54,955 nucleotides of DNA from Acidaminococcus intestini DSM 21505 (GTDB lineage Bacteria > Bacillota > Negativicutes > Acidaminococcales > Acidaminococcaceae). Location: contig NZ_AULA01000012.1 of the NCBI RefSeq assembly GCF_000425045.1, positions 1 through 54,955 on the forward strand, written 5' to 3'. Shown piece after piece: positions 19,916 to 28,885 of the stretch (the first letter of the stretch is position 1; every line of letters begins with the position of its first letter). Under the pieces are notes generated by a model that did not search any database, was not told the origin of the DNA, and saw nothing but the letters and a program-made list of their open reading frames with translations. The position numbers and the translations under genes were made by a program.

Positions 19916-20829
19916 TGAACATCGAAGCGCTCCTAGCCTATGTACGGGAACACTTCCCAAATCGCTATGGGGAAAAGGTCCCCATGGCCCAGTATACTTC
20001 CTTTCACATTGGCGGCCCTGCCGATTTGTTGGTGGCGCCGGAAAGCGTGGACGAGCTCCAAGGGCTCCTCAAGGAAGCAAAAAAATACGCTGTTCCGACC
20101 TTTATCTTGGGAAACGGCTCCAATCTCCTTGTCCGGGATGGCGGGATTCGGGGTCTTGTCATCAAGCTCGGCAATCACTTGAACGGACTGTCTGCCTGCG
20201 GCGTCACGATGGAAGCCGGTGCCGGCGTATCCCTTGCCCAAGCCGCCCGCTTTGCCGCGGAATCAGGCCTTTCTGGCCTTGAATTTGCTGTTGGCATCCC
20301 CGGCAGTCTCGGCGGTGCCGTCATCATGAATGCCGGCGCCTATGATGGTGATATGGGGCATGTCGTCAAAAGCGTGACGGCTCTCAATGGAACCGGGGAA
20401 ATCGTAAGGCTTACCCAAAAGGACCTTGATTTCTCCTACCGTCATAGTGCGCTGCAGTATCAGGATCTAGTCGTCCTGTCCGTTTCCTTTGTCCTAAAGC
20501 CAGAAGAGCAGCAGATCATTGAAGCGAAGATGGCGGACTTTTCCCGGCGGCGCCGTACCAAACAGCCTCTTGACTACCCCAGTGCCGGTAGCACCTTCAA
20601 AAGGCCCTTTGGACACTATGCAGCGGCCCTTATCGACGAGGCAGGACTCAAGGGTATGCGTGTGGGGGATGCCATGGTTTCCCCAAAGCACGCTGGCTTT
20701 GTCATCAATTGCGGGAAGGCAACGGCCCGCGATACCTTGCTGCTCATGAGATCCATAGAGGACAAGGTCTTTGCCAAAAGCGGCGTCCGCCTCGAACCGG
20801 AAGTCATGATCATCGGCGAAGACGTATAG
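19912..20829 (+). CDS. murB: UDP-N-acetylmuramate dehydrogenase
   Basis: A 305-residue FAD- and NADPH-dependent reductase that makes UDP-N-acetylmuramic acid for peptidoglycan. The FAD-binding segment is ILGNGSNLLVRDGGIRG, then GIPGSLGGAVIMNAGAYDG. The catalytic Ser is in PSAGSTFKRP and the C-terminal Glu in LEPEVMIIGE. It lacks the extra Tyr loop, as in type II enzymes. ATG 19912 overlaps the ylbF stop; ATG 19915 is an equally possible start. It shares the cell-wall pathway with glmS upstream. Confidence 0.96.
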   Translation: MMNIEALLAYVREHFPNRYGEKVPMAQYTSFHIGGPADLLVAPESVDELQGLLKEAKKYAVPTFILGNGSNLLVRDGGIRGLVIKLGNHLNGLSACGVTMEAGAGVSLAQAARFAAESGLSGLEFAVGIPGSLGGAVIMNAGAYDGDMGHVVKSVTALNGTGEIVRLTQKDLDFSYRHSALQYQDLVVLSVSFVLKPEEQQIIEAKMADFSRRRRTKQPLDYPSAGSTFKRPFGHYAAALIDEAGLKGMRVGDAMVSPKHAGFVINCGKATARDTLLLMRSIEDKVFAKSGVRLEPEVMIIGEDV

Positions 20830-20844
20830 AAAGGGGAGGCCATC

Positions 20845-21771
20845 GTGAACAAAGGATATCTCTTCATCCTTACCACGGCTTTTTTGTTTGGAACTATGGA
20901 GACGGCCCTGAAATTTTTTGGCAGCCTTTTCCATCCCATCCAAATCACCGTGCTGCGCTTTTTCATTGGCGGCTTCATGCTCCTGCCCCTTGCCCGGGCA
21001 GCCCTAAAAACGCACGGTGCCGTGCTTACCAAAAAGGATTACCTTTTCTTTGCCAAAGCCGGCTTTATTGGTGTTTTTGTGAGTATGATCTTTTATCAGC
21101 TGGCCGTGGTTTATGGAAAAGCCACTGTCAGCGGGGTCCTTTTTAGCTGCAACCCTATTTTTGTGGCCGTGTGGGCCCATTTTCTTCTCCACGAGACCAT
21201 TGACCGCTATGTCATATCATCCCTTGTCCTCAGTGCCGTGGGTATCCTTTCCATCGTCAATCCCTTTCACTTTCGTGGGACTTATCTCAGCGTCATCCTC
21301 ATCATGCTCGCCGCTGTCACCTTTGGCCTCTACAGCGTAATGGGGCGGCCGGCCTGCCAGCGACTGGGCGGAGTGACGGTAACGAGCTATTCCTTTATCT
21401 TTGGCGCGGCAGAACTGCTTGTCCTTGTCCTTTTGGGACGTACTGCGCCTATAGGCCATCTATTGACTTCTGCCGGTCTTTCCGTCTTTGCTGACGTCCC
21501 GCTTCTTGAAACGCTTACTCCGTCACACCTTCCTGCCCTTTGCTACATTGCCTTTGCTGTCACTGGGGCAGGCTACGCTTCGTATTTTATGGCCATCGAG
21601 CTGACGAATCCCTTGACGGCTTCTTTGGCCTTTTTCATCAAACCGATTCTTGCGACTTTCTTTGCTGCCATGTTCCTAGGGGAAACTGTGATGCCCAATA
21701 TGCTTGTTGGCGTAGGGCTGATTCTTATTGGTTCCCTGACGAACCTCTATCCTAAATTGAAGGCAAAATAA
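20845..21771 (+). CDS. EamA/DMT-family transporter
   Basis: A 308-residue integral membrane protein with about ten hydrophobic helices in two EamA repeats (starting near residues 5 and 150). The first repeat begins LFILTTAFLFGTMETALKFF, the second VILIMLAAVTFGLYSVMGR. Family members export or import amino acids, nucleosides and other metabolites. GTG 20845 is the start, with AAAGGGGAGG 15 bases after murB, so it is probably cotranscribed. No substrate can be inferred. Confidence 0.85.
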   Translation: MNKGYLFILTTAFLFGTMETALKFFGSLFHPIQITVLRFFIGGFMLLPLARAALKTHGAVLTKKDYLFFAKAGFIGVFVSMIFYQLAVVYGKATVSGVLFSCNPIFVAVWAHFLLHETIDRYVISSLVLSAVGILSIVNPFHFRGTYLSVILIMLAAVTFGLYSVMGRPACQRLGGVTVTSYSFIFGAAELLVLVLLGRTAPIGHLLTSAGLSVFADVPLLETLTPSHLPALCYIAFAVTGAGYASYFMAIELTNPLTASLAFFIKPILATFFAAMFLGETVMPNMLVGVGLILIGSLTNLYPKLKAK

Positions 21772-21783
21772 GGAGTGACTTCC

Positions 21784-22149
21784 ATGAAAGCAAAATTTCT
21801 GCATAATAACTTTAACGTCCTTGATCTTGATAAGAGCCTTGCTTTTTACAAGGAGGCCCTGGGTCTTACGGAAAAACGCCGCCTTGAAACGCCGGGCTTC
21901 ATCCTTGTTTACCTGACAGATGGACAAACGAGCCATGAATTGGAACTGACGTATCTCAAGGACCGCAAAGAACCCTATAATCTGGGAGATAATGAATTCC
22001 ATCTCGCCTTTGGCGTGGATGATTTTGAAGCCTTCCACAAGAAACATGAGGAAATGGGCTGCATCTGTTTCGAAAACCCGCAGATGGGCATCTATTTTAT
22101 CGAAGACCCCGACCATTATTGGCTGGAAATCATCCCCAACAACCGCTGA
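21784..22149 (+). CDS. VOC-family protein, glyoxalase I-like
   Basis: A 121-residue vicinal oxygen chelate protein. His at NNFNV-type strand start, Glu in HELELTYLKD, and His/Glu in EFHLAFGVDD and WLEIIPNN are consistent with the metal site of lactoylglutathione lyase (GloA). It may detoxify methylglyoxal, a by-product of triose phosphates; this is inference. ATG 21784 follows AGGAG. It lies 12 bases after the EamA gene and 32 bases before the ArsR gene, probably in one transcript. Confidence 0.8.
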   Translation: MKAKFLHNNFNVLDLDKSLAFYKEALGLTEKRRLETPGFILVYLTDGQTSHELELTYLKDRKEPYNLGDNEFHLAFGVDDFEAFHKKHEEMGCICFENPQMGIYFIEDPDHYWLEIIPNNR

Positions 22150-22181
22150 TTTATGTGTGAACATCGAAAGGAGCGATGCTG

Positions 22182-22544
22182 ATGGTCCAACTGCCGCATC
22201 AGCATGGGAAGAACCCAAGCTATGTTCTTGAAGATATGCCCAAGGACGGCGACTTTTCCGCTGTATCGGAAATCTTTCACAGTGTGTCGGATCCCAAAAG
22301 GCTGAAACTCTTTTGGCTTCTTTGCCACTATGAAGAATGTGTCATCAACCTGTCTGCCCTGATGGGGATGAGCAGTCCGGCCCTTTCCCATCATTTAAAA
22401 GTCCTTAAAGCGCAGGGGCTCATCAAAAGCCGTCGCGTCGGTAAGGAAATGTATTATACGGCGGCAGACGGAGAGGCTTCCCGTCTTCTTCACCATATGA
22501 TTGAAATGCTCGTCGATATTTCCTGTCCCCGTGAAAAAAAGTGA
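22182..22544 (+). CDS. ArsR/SmtB-family transcriptional regulator
   Basis: A 120-residue winged-helix repressor. The helix alpha-3 region reads LLCHYEECVINLSALMGMSS, with two Cys residues around the place where ArsR/CadC proteins bind soft metals, and the recognition helix is PALSHHLKVLKAQGL. The N-terminus is His-rich (QLPHQHGKN). These suggest a metal or metalloid sensor, but no efflux or reductase gene is adjacent. ATG 22182 is preferred over ATG 22176 because AAAGGAG at 22167-22173 is then eight bases away. Ends with a strong terminator. Confidence 0.83.
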   Translation: MVQLPHQHGKNPSYVLEDMPKDGDFSAVSEIFHSVSDPKRLKLFWLLCHYEECVINLSALMGMSSPALSHHLKVLKAQGLIKSRRVGKEMYYTAADGEASRLLHHMIEMLVDISCPREKK

Positions 22545-22561
22545 GCCCTTTACGAAAAAAG

Positions 22562-22603
22562 AAACAGCCCATTGCCAGATCATCCTGGTGTGGGCTGTTT
22601 TTT
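22562..22603. terminator. Terminator between convergent arsR and lysR genes
   Basis: AAACAGCCCA (22562-22571) pairs with TGGGCTGTTT (22591-22600), with an inner CCAG/CTGG pair and flanking T and A runs on either strand. Confidence 0.8.
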
Positions 22604-22653
22604 AAATTGGGAAAACGAGAAAACCGCGAGGATTTTTCCCTTTCCCACGGCTT

Positions 22654-23547
22654 TTAAAAGGTGGCCGGGTTTGTGATGAATTCGATGGCTTTTAAGGCGG
22701 CAAGACCCCGAACCCGTTGCGGGTGATAGACAAGATGCGTTTTACGCAGGATGGGGGATAGGTCAAGCGGAACCTTGACAATCCGGCCGGCATCAATGAA
22801 TTCCTGCGCCGCAGAGGCCGGGAAAAAGCCAACGCCCAGATTATGTTCCACAAGGGACAGAACCTGGTCGGCCGTTTCTGTTTCAATCATGGGTTGGTAT
22901 TTCAGTTGCTCTTTAAAGAAATAGGACACATAAAATTCATAGCTGCTGCTGTTTCTTGGCAGAGAAATGAGGGGGAGCGCGGCAAGATCCTTGAGGGAAT
23001 GAATGTTCTTTACAACCGGCAGCGCCTCAGCGCTTGCAATCAGGATATCCTCAAACTGATAGATGGTCTCATCGTGGTATTCCTTCCCAATCTTGAAAGG
23101 AGCGGAAATGATCGCCATTTCCACTTGTCCGCACTCAAGGGCTTCAAGGGTATCGGGCGTTTGGCTGTTGCGGATCTTGAGATGGACGCCGGGATAGGCC
23201 TTGTGGAATGATACGATGCGGTCCAAGAGAAAAAGGCGCAGGGCCGTTTCACTGGCTCCGATGGAAACGATGCCCGTCTTGAGTCCTCGCATTTCAGAAA
23301 TGACTTCTCTTCCCAGGTCAAGCTGTTCACAGGCAATGGCTACATGCTTGAAGAGGGCTTCTCCTTCTGGCGTCAGTGTGACCCCGCGATGGGAGCGGAT
23401 GAAGAGTTTGCAGCTCAGTTCACTTTCCAGGCGGGTAATGGTTCGGGCAATATTGGGTTGATTGCTGGTAAGGACTTCCGCCGCTTTGGAAAAACTTTTG
23501 AAAAGGGCGGCGTAATAGAAGATGCGGTAATAATCATAGGTCACCAT
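22654..23547 (-). CDS. mleR: LysR-family regulator, probable activator of the malolactic genes
   Basis: A 297-residue LysR regulator. The N-terminal winged helix reads YYAALFKSFSKAAEVLTSNQ with ARTITRLESEL; the inducer-binding domain starts near residue 90 (GIVSIGASETALR). It is divergent from the malolactic-type enzyme gene with a 360-base gap, the classic LysR arrangement. In lactic bacteria MleR activates mleA/mleP in response to malate, and the same role is inferred here from position. ATG 23547 follows AGGAGG on the minus strand; a longer frame to 23571 would cover that site. Confidence 0.82.
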   Translation of the reverse strand: MVTYDYYRIFYYAALFKSFSKAAEVLTSNQPNIARTITRLESELSCKLFIRSHRGVTLTPEGEALFKHVAIACEQLDLGREVISEMRGLKTGIVSIGASETALRLFLLDRIVSFHKAYPGVHLKIRNSQTPDTLEALECGQVEMAIISAPFKIGKEYHDETIYQFEDILIASAEALPVVKNIHSLKDLAALPLISLPRNSSSYEFYVSYFFKEQLKYQPMIETETADQVLSLVEHNLGVGFFPASAAQEFIDAGRIVKVPLDLSPILRKTHLVYHPQRVRGLAALKAIEFITNPATF

Positions 23548-23671
23548 AGGGCTTTCCTCCTGATCGGTCAATAAAGCGAATCTGATTGTGATCAGACTAC
23601 TTCCAACTATATCATAGATTGAAAGCTAGAGGATATGTCAATTTGAAAGAGAAGAGGTGTCAGAATGAGAC

Positions 23672-23700
23672 TTCATCAAAAAAGTTTCTTTTGATATAAT
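23672..23700 (+). promoter_or_regulatory. Candidate promoter of the malolactic transcript
   Basis: A perfect TATAAT (23695-23700) with a weak TTCATC -35 (23672-23677) 17 bases upstream, as expected for an activated promoter. Transcription would begin near 23707, leaving a 200-base leader that includes the 23-bp hairpin. Confidence 0.5.
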
Positions 23701-23735
23701 ATAAAAATAAGGAAAGGATCTCATCCCCATAAGGG

Positions 23736-23796
23736 AAGAGCTTCCGCCATGAGGGAAACATCCTGAAAGGCGTTTTCCCTCATGGCGGAAGCTCTT
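23736..23796 (+). promoter_or_regulatory. Perfect 23-bp hairpin in the malolactic leader
   Basis: Arms 23736-23758 and 23774-23796 are perfectly complementary with a 15-base loop. No T-run follows, so it is not a simple terminator. It lies 112 bases upstream of the start codon in the predicted 5' untranslated region. Confidence 0.75.
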
Positions 23797-23907
23797 GGAA
23801 GATAGGCCCGCCTTGGACTTACTTTCCCGTATATGAGTTTTGGTATGGGTCATTTTCTTTATTGAAGTAGTTTAAAAGAGAAGGGAAACGGAAAAGGAGA
23901 GGATAAC

Positions 23908-25536
23908 ATGAAAAAAGGATATGCCTTATTAAACGATCCATTTCTTAACAAAGGAACGGCCTTTACAGAAACCGAACGCGAGCAGTACGGGCTGGTAGGT
24001 ATCCTCCCTCCAACCGTCCAGTCCCTGGAAGAACAGGCTAGTCAGGTGTATGCCAATGTCGAAAAAAAGCCGAATGTGACGGAAAAACGGCATTATCTGA
24101 TGAATATATTCAGCCGTAATCGGACCTTGTTCTTCCGTGTCTTTAAAGAGCATATTGCGGAATTCATGCCCATTGTCTATGATCCGGGCATTGCTGAAAG
24201 CATCCGCGGATACAGTGAATTTTTTGTAACGCCGCAAAACGCGGCCTATCTTTCCATTGTCCATCCAGAACAGATGGAAACGGCAATCCGAAATGCCGCG
24301 GAAGGCCGTGACATTGACCTTATTGTCGTCACGGACGCGGAAGCCATCCTCGGTATTGGGGACTGGGGCACCAATGGCGTGAGTATTTCCGTGGGAAAGC
24401 TCATGGTCTATACAGCCGCGGCCGGTCTTGATCCAGCCCGCGTCCTGCCCGTTGTCCTCGATGCCGGAACCAATCGGGAAAGCCTCCTTCAAGATCCACT
24501 CTACCTAGGACTTCACGAAAAACGCGTCACCGGCACCGCCTATGATGATTTTGTTGATCGCTTTGTTGCCCTTGTGGAAGGGATGTTCCCGCACCTTTAT
24601 CTGCACTTTGAAGATTTTGGACGGTCACATGCTGCCAAGATCCTGAACCGATATGTGGATCGCTATCCCGTCTTTAATGACGACATTGAAGGAACCGGCA
24701 TTATTTCCCTTGCCGGTATCTTGGGCGCCCTCCGGATTTCCGGTGAGGCCCTCAAGGACCAGACCTATCTGTGCTTTGGCGCTGGGACGGCCGGCTGCGG
24801 CATTGCCCATCGGATTTACCAGGAAATGCTCGACCAGGGTCTTACGGAAAAGGAAGCCCGTCAGAAATTCTACCTTGTTGATCGGCAGGGCCTGCTTTTT
24901 GAAGATATGGATGACCTGACACCAGAGCAAAAGCCCTTTGCCCGGAAACGCAGTGAATTTGCCGATGCGTCTCATCTGACGACCTTAGAAGCCGCAGTAA
25001 AAGTCATTCATCCGACTATCCTTGTTGGGACATCGACACAATCAGGGGCCTTTACAGAAACGATTGTCAAGGAAATGGCTTCCCATACGAAGCGGCCCAT
25101 CATCTTTCCGCTTAGCAACCCGACGGAACTTGCCGAAGCTAGGGCCAGTGACCTCATTGCCTGGACCGAAGGCCGTGCCCTTGTCGCTACGGGGATTCCT
25201 TCCAAGCCGGTGGAATATAAGGGCGTGACGTACGAAATCGGGCAGGCTAATAACGCCCTCATCTATCCGGGCCTTGGTCTTGGCGTCATTGCGTCCGGGG
25301 CAAAGCTTTTGACAGACCGCATGATTTCTGTTGCAGCCCATTCCATTGGCGGCATTGTCGATCCGACCAAACCGGGTGCAGCCGTCCTTCCGCCGGTGAC
25401 CCAATTGGACCGTTTTTCTGAAACCGTGGCGGCCGCTGTGGCGGCGGAAGCTAAAAAGGAAGGCCTCAACCGGAATGAAGTCAATGATCCTGACGCGTGC
25501 ATTAAGGCCTATAAATGGGAACCGCAATATAAATAA
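23908..25536 (+). CDS. mleA: Malolactic enzyme / NAD-dependent malic enzyme
   Basis: A 542-residue malic-enzyme-family protein. The N-terminus ([20 protein letters not shown]) and total length match malolactic enzymes of lactic acid bacteria (about 540 residues) better than short bacterial malic enzymes. Active-site strings are [25 protein letters not shown] with the metal region, [20 protein letters not shown] and the NAD-binding [13 protein letters not shown]. Malolactic enzyme turns L-malate into L-lactate and CO2; malic enzyme makes pyruvate and NADH. The two cannot be separated with certainty by sequence, but the LysR regulator upstream and AEC permease downstream reproduce the mleR-mleA-mleP set. 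Confidence 0.85.
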   Translation: MKKGYALLNDPFLNKGTAFTETEREQYGLVGILPPTVQSLEEQASQVYANVEKKPNVTEKRHYLMNIFSRNRTLFFRVFKEHIAEFMPIVYDPGIAESIRGYSEFFVTPQNAAYLSIVHPEQMETAIRNAAEGRDIDLIVVTDAEAILGIGDWGTNGVSISVGKLMVYTAAAGLDPARVLPVVLDAGTNRESLLQDPLYLGLHEKRVTGTAYDDFVDRFVALVEGMFPHLYLHFEDFGRSHAAKILNRYVDRYPVFNDDIEGTGIISLAGILGALRISGEALKDQTYLCFGAGTAGCGIAHRIYQEMLDQGLTEKEARQKFYLVDRQGLLFEDMDDLTPEQKPFARKRSEFADASHLTTLEAAVKVIHPTILVGTSTQSGAFTETIVKEMASHTKRPIIFPLSNPTELAEARASDLIAWTEGRALVATGIPSKPVEYKGVTYEIGQANNALIYPGLGLGVIASGAKLLTDRMISVAAHSIGGIVDPTKPGAAVLPPVTQLDRFSETVAAAVAAEAKKEGLNRNEVNDPDACIKAYKWEPQYK

Positions 25537-25556
25537 TCAGAAAAGAGGTGGGGAAA

Positions 25557-26534
25557 ATGCTGCAAATTTTCATGGAAGTCCTACTAGGTATATTCCCCAT
25601 CTTTGCCATCATCGGGATTGGCTACAAGCTCCAAGGCGCTCATTGGTTCAGCACCTCCTTTTCGGCGGAGCTTTCAAGGCTTATCATGAAGATTGCCCTG
25701 CCAGCATCCATCTTTACCTCCGTCATCCGTCAGCTTGACGCGTCAAAACTTGCTTCTTTTGGCGGCGGTCTGGTGCTCGGCGGAGCCGCGATCCTCCTCA
25801 GTTACGCGGCGGGATTCCTTTTGTGCCGGCTCTTTAAGGTGCGGCATGGCAGGCGGGGCACCTTCATCAATACCTTTGCTAATGCCAATACCATTTTCAT
25901 TGGTATGCCCCTGAACCTTGCTTTATTTGGCCCTCAAGGGGAAAGCGCCTTTCTTGCGTATTACGTCCTTAATACCTTATCGACATGGGCCTTTGGCTCC
26001 TTCCTCATTACAGGAGACCCCACGGAGGCAGGAAGCCTTCAGGAGAGGAATCCTAAAAGCACCTTGAAACAGGTCCTATCTCCGCCACTATTGGCGTTTT
26101 TTGCAGCCCTTTTGCTCATCCTTGGGAATGTTGGGATACCTGTTGCGGTGCTGACGACCACCCAGTATCTGGGCAGTCTTGTGACGCCCTTGGCGCTTCT
26201 TTATATCGGCATCGTCCTTTATCATGCAGGACTTGCTTCCCTGCGGATGGATCGGGATACGGCCCTTGCCCTTGTGGGAAAGTTTGCCGTTGCGCCCTTT
26301 GCCATGATTCTTGTCCTGATGGCTGCCGCACAGGGCGGTGTGACCCTTGACGCGACAGAAAAAGGCACCTTTATCATGCAGTCCGCCGTTCCCGCACTTA
26401 CGGTCCTGCCCGTCCTTGCCCATGAAGGGAAGGGCGACGTTCATTATGCAACCAGTCTCGTTGCCTTTAGTACCCTCCTTTTTGCCGGCGTGGCGCCCGT
26501 CATGATGCTCATCATTGATCACCTTCCCGGCTGA
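25557..26534 (+). CDS. mleP: AEC-family permease, probable malate carrier
   Basis: A 325-residue membrane protein of the auxin efflux carrier family, with about ten hydrophobic helices in two halves. It opens EVLLGIFPIFAIIGIGYK and has the conserved NANTIFIGMPLN in the first half and the conserved FIMQSAVPALT near the C-terminus. Malate permeases MleP of lactic bacteria belong to this family. It starts 20 bases after the malolactic enzyme gene, so the product probably imports malate or exchanges it for lactate; this is inference from context. ATG 25557 follows AAGAGGTGGGG. Terminated by a hairpin 16 bases later. Confidence 0.82.
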   Translation: MLQIFMEVLLGIFPIFAIIGIGYKLQGAHWFSTSFSAELSRLIMKIALPASIFTSVIRQLDASKLASFGGGLVLGGAAILLSYAAGFLLCRLFKVRHGRRGTFINTFANANTIFIGMPLNLALFGPQGESAFLAYYVLNTLSTWAFGSFLITGDPTEAGSLQERNPKSTLKQVLSPPLLAFFAALLLILGNVGIPVAVLTTTQYLGSLVTPLALLYIGIVLYHAGLASLRMDRDTALALVGKFAVAPFAMILVLMAAAQGGVTLDATEKGTFIMQSAVPALTVLPVLAHEGKGDVHYATSLVAFSTLLFAGVAPVMMLIIDHLPG

Positions 26535-26549
26535 TTACGCAATTCCTCC

Positions 26550-26580
26550 AGAGCCCTAACTGCTTTGGGGGTTCTTTTTT
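26550..26580 (+). terminator. Terminator of the malolactic transcript
   Basis: AGAGCCC pairs with GGGTTCT, followed by TTTTT. Confidence 0.7.
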
Positions 26581-26607
26581 GCTCAAATCCATGAAAACGG
26601 GTATACT
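26579..26607 (+). promoter_or_regulatory. Promoter of the HD-domain gene
   Basis: TTGCTC (26579-26584) and TATACT (26602-26607), spacer 17. Confidence 0.5.
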
Positions 26608-26648
26608 ACGAGAGTGGGGGCGTGCCCCAACCTAATAGGAGTATGACG

Positions 26649-27410
26649 ATGGAAATCTTAAGAAAAAACATCCTGGATACCTTTAAATCCTATGTGGATG
26701 GATTTTGCGGCATTGGGCCGGGGGTGAACCTCAAATATGCCCATTCCCTGCGCGTGGCAGCGCTTTCTGAACGGATTGCCCAAAGCCTTTCCATGGAAAA
26801 AGAGGACATTGATTTGGCCTGGCTCATTGGCATCCTTCATGATATTGGCCGCTTTGAACAGCTGCGGCGCTACCAGACATTTTTCGATTATCGTTCCATG
26901 GATCATGCGAAATACGGCGTCCATGTTCTTTTTGAGGAAGGCCATATCAAGGATTTTATTGCGTCCTCTGAGGAAAATGACGTCATCCGGGCTGCCATTG
27001 GGGAACATAACGTCTATGAAGTGAGAGGGGATTTATCCAAACGGGAACTTCATTTTGCCCGCCTCATCCGGGACGCCGACAAGCTTGATATCTTTCGCGT
27101 CTATGTCATGTACAGGGAAAAGAACATCAACGTTTGGAACGTCGACTGGTCGGACCTTGAAAAGCAGTCCATCTCCGACTCCGTCATGGCGCAGGCGAGG
27201 GCAAGGCGCCTTGTCAAGACGCAAAGCAAAGCGACTTTTATGGACTTTTACGTCGGGGCCCTGTGTTTTTATTTTGACCTGAACTTTCCCATCAGCCGGA
27301 AGATTGCCTGGGAGGAAGGAAACTATGCCAAGCTCCTGGACTTTCATTCCCAAAATCCCGAGAGCGAACAAAAACTTGATGAAATCCGTGAACTCGTACA
27401 TGCAATCTGA
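26649..27410 (+). CDS. HD-domain phosphohydrolase
   Basis: A 253-residue cytoplasmic metal-dependent hydrolase. The metal motif is HSLRVAALS near residue 32, then WLIGILHDIGRFEQL with the HD pair, H in FDYRSMDHAKYGVHVL, and RLIRDADKLDIFRVY with the final Asp. HD proteins of this type hydrolyse nucleotides or cyclic nucleotides; the substrate is unknown. ATG 26649 is seven bases from GGAG, while ATG 26643 would be too close. Followed after 19 bases by the LURP-one gene. Confidence 0.83.
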   Translation: MEILRKNILDTFKSYVDGFCGIGPGVNLKYAHSLRVAALSERIAQSLSMEKEDIDLAWLIGILHDIGRFEQLRRYQTFFDYRSMDHAKYGVHVLFEEGHIKDFIASSEENDVIRAAIGEHNVYEVRGDLSKRELHFARLIRDADKLDIFRVYVMYREKNINVWNVDWSDLEKQSISDSVMAQARARRLVKTQSKATFMDFYVGALCFYFDLNFPISRKIAWEEGNYAKLLDFHSQNPESEQKLDEIRELVHAI

Positions 27411-27429
27411 TTATTAGAAGGAGAACCCC

Positions 27430-27900
27430 ATGAAACTACTGTTCCGTCAGCGCATCTTTTCCTGGCTCGATAGCTATGACATCTATAACGAAAAGGGAGA
27501 AACCCTTTTTGTCGTAAGGGGCCAGTTATCCTGGGGTCACTGTCTTAAGATTTACGACGCCTTTGGAGAAGAAGTGGGTAAAGTCAAAGAAAAGATAGTC
27601 ACATTCCTGCCCAAATTTGAACTATTTGCAGACGGTCGCCACTTGGGCAGCGTTAAAAAGAACTTCAGCCTCTTTTCGCCAAGCTACTCCCTTGATTTTT
27701 TGGGCTGGAAAGCAAAAGGCAATATCTTTGAATGGGACTACACCATTCGCGATAGAAAAGGGAACCGTATTGCAAGCATCAGTAAAGAACTGCTCAATTT
27801 CACCGATGCCTATGTCCTTGATGTAGCAACCCCTGCTGACGCCCTCTACGTCCTCATGTTTGTCCTTGCCGTGGACGCCGAAAAATGCAGCAGGGACTAG
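27430..27900 (+). CDS. LURP-one-related (tubby-like fold) protein
   Basis: A 156-residue beta-rich protein of the LURP-one family. The pattern LFRQRIFSWLDSYDIYNEKG, then VRGQLSWGHCLKIYDAFGEE with I-KEK and a late DYTIRDRKGNRIASISKE, matches the YxjI-type bacterial members. Their function is unknown; the fold resembles tubby and phospholipid scramblase, hinting at membrane contact. AGGAG precedes ATG 27430, and it is probably cotranscribed with the HD protein. Confidence 0.75.
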   Translation: MKLLFRQRIFSWLDSYDIYNEKGETLFVVRGQLSWGHCLKIYDAFGEEVGKVKEKIVTFLPKFELFADGRHLGSVKKNFSLFSPSYSLDFLGWKAKGNIFEWDYTIRDRKGNRIASISKELLNFTDAYVLDVATPADALYVLMFVLAVDAEKCSRD

Positions 27901-28885
27901 AAAAAAAGAAAAACGCACCTAGCTGGCGCCTGATTGCCATTTACCTTCAAACAAAAAAGCAAAAGTATCCGTTATGACCGTATCATCTCAGCCAACTGGA
28001 GGTACTTTTTCCCTTATCATGCCGACGCAAGCGCAGCATAAGGCAAGGTTTCCTTATGGAATTTTGGATTATTGTGTTTTTAGATCTTTTCCCCAGGCGT
28101 TTCGTCTAAGGATTCGACAAGCAGCATCGATTCCAATAACTTCATAGGTAAGACTCCTAACTAAAAACGCTGCTTACCGATAAGCTGAAGGTGCATGCGT
28201 CAAATGGACGCAATCTAACTGCCGCAGCCTGAACTCGTACTTAAGTTTAGGCTGTGGTAATCTTTTCCCTTACGGTCTTTTTTCTTAGAACTTGACTCGT
28301 AGAGTCAATTTTTCTTACCAAGGCGGTACGTTCATCGCCAAATGATTCGTAAGCTCCCTGTACCTTGGAATAGAAAAGTGAAAGATCGTGATTGGACGCT
28401 TAAAAAAGTCGCCGAAAATTTCACGATAAATGAGGCAATCAAATCTTTTGATTTCAGGTCTTCTGCCTTCTTCGTTACGCCTTAGAGCCGGCAAAGCATT
28501 GAGCCCTAAGGAAAAAGAGCTGGTGGGTTGCCTTCTCCTTGCAGATTGCTCGTTTTGGCTTTTAAGGACAAATCTTTTTTCTACTACCAAGGATTTTGTG
28601 CTGCTGGTGTTATTTTTTTCCTTCGTTTCTTTAGATTCAAGCCTCTGCATCAACCCTATCCAACCGCATATAAATCAAGCTTTAACCTGAATCAATTCGC
28701 AAATTCGGGTTAAGGTTTTTCCTCATTTTTCCATATTATCTTTTAGTCATATTCTTATCAGATCTGGGTCTAGAAATAAATGATTTTGGCAGAAACGGCC
28801 GTATGTCTTACTCAAAATTCATAACCGCCTCAGCGATGCGCTTTGAGACTAGTTTTGCAGCCTCAAAGCGTCCCACCTTCAGCCT
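27901..28885. other. Intergenic, repeat-bearing region without an intact gene
   Basis: Nearly 1 kb between two convergent transcripts. A weak hairpin (AAAAGTA at 27961 with TACTTTT at 28003-28009, then T) may end the LURP-one transcript. A diverged hairpin-repeat copy lies at 28228-28305 and another small hairpin (TTCGCAAATTCGGG region) near 28683-28713. Frames of 86-112 codons at 28315-28690 on both strands show no domain, no ribosome site and opposite-strand overlap, so they are not called. Confidence 0.5.
28228..28305. repeat. Dispersed intergenic repeat, hairpin family, diverged copy 3
   Basis: A GCCTGAACT..AGTTTAGGC hairpin is followed about 20 bases later by CCCTTACGGTCTTTTTTCT. These correspond to the hairpin and the CTTCCGGTCTTTCTTCT segment of copies 1 and 2. 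GACTCGTAGAGTC at 28292-28304 repeats the centre of the 8808-8842 palindrome. Confidence 0.5.

Noticed and set aside
28315-28690. Overlapping 112- and 86-codon frames on opposite strands
   Set aside because: Neither shows a domain, signal, or ribosome site; the tract looks like decayed sequence.
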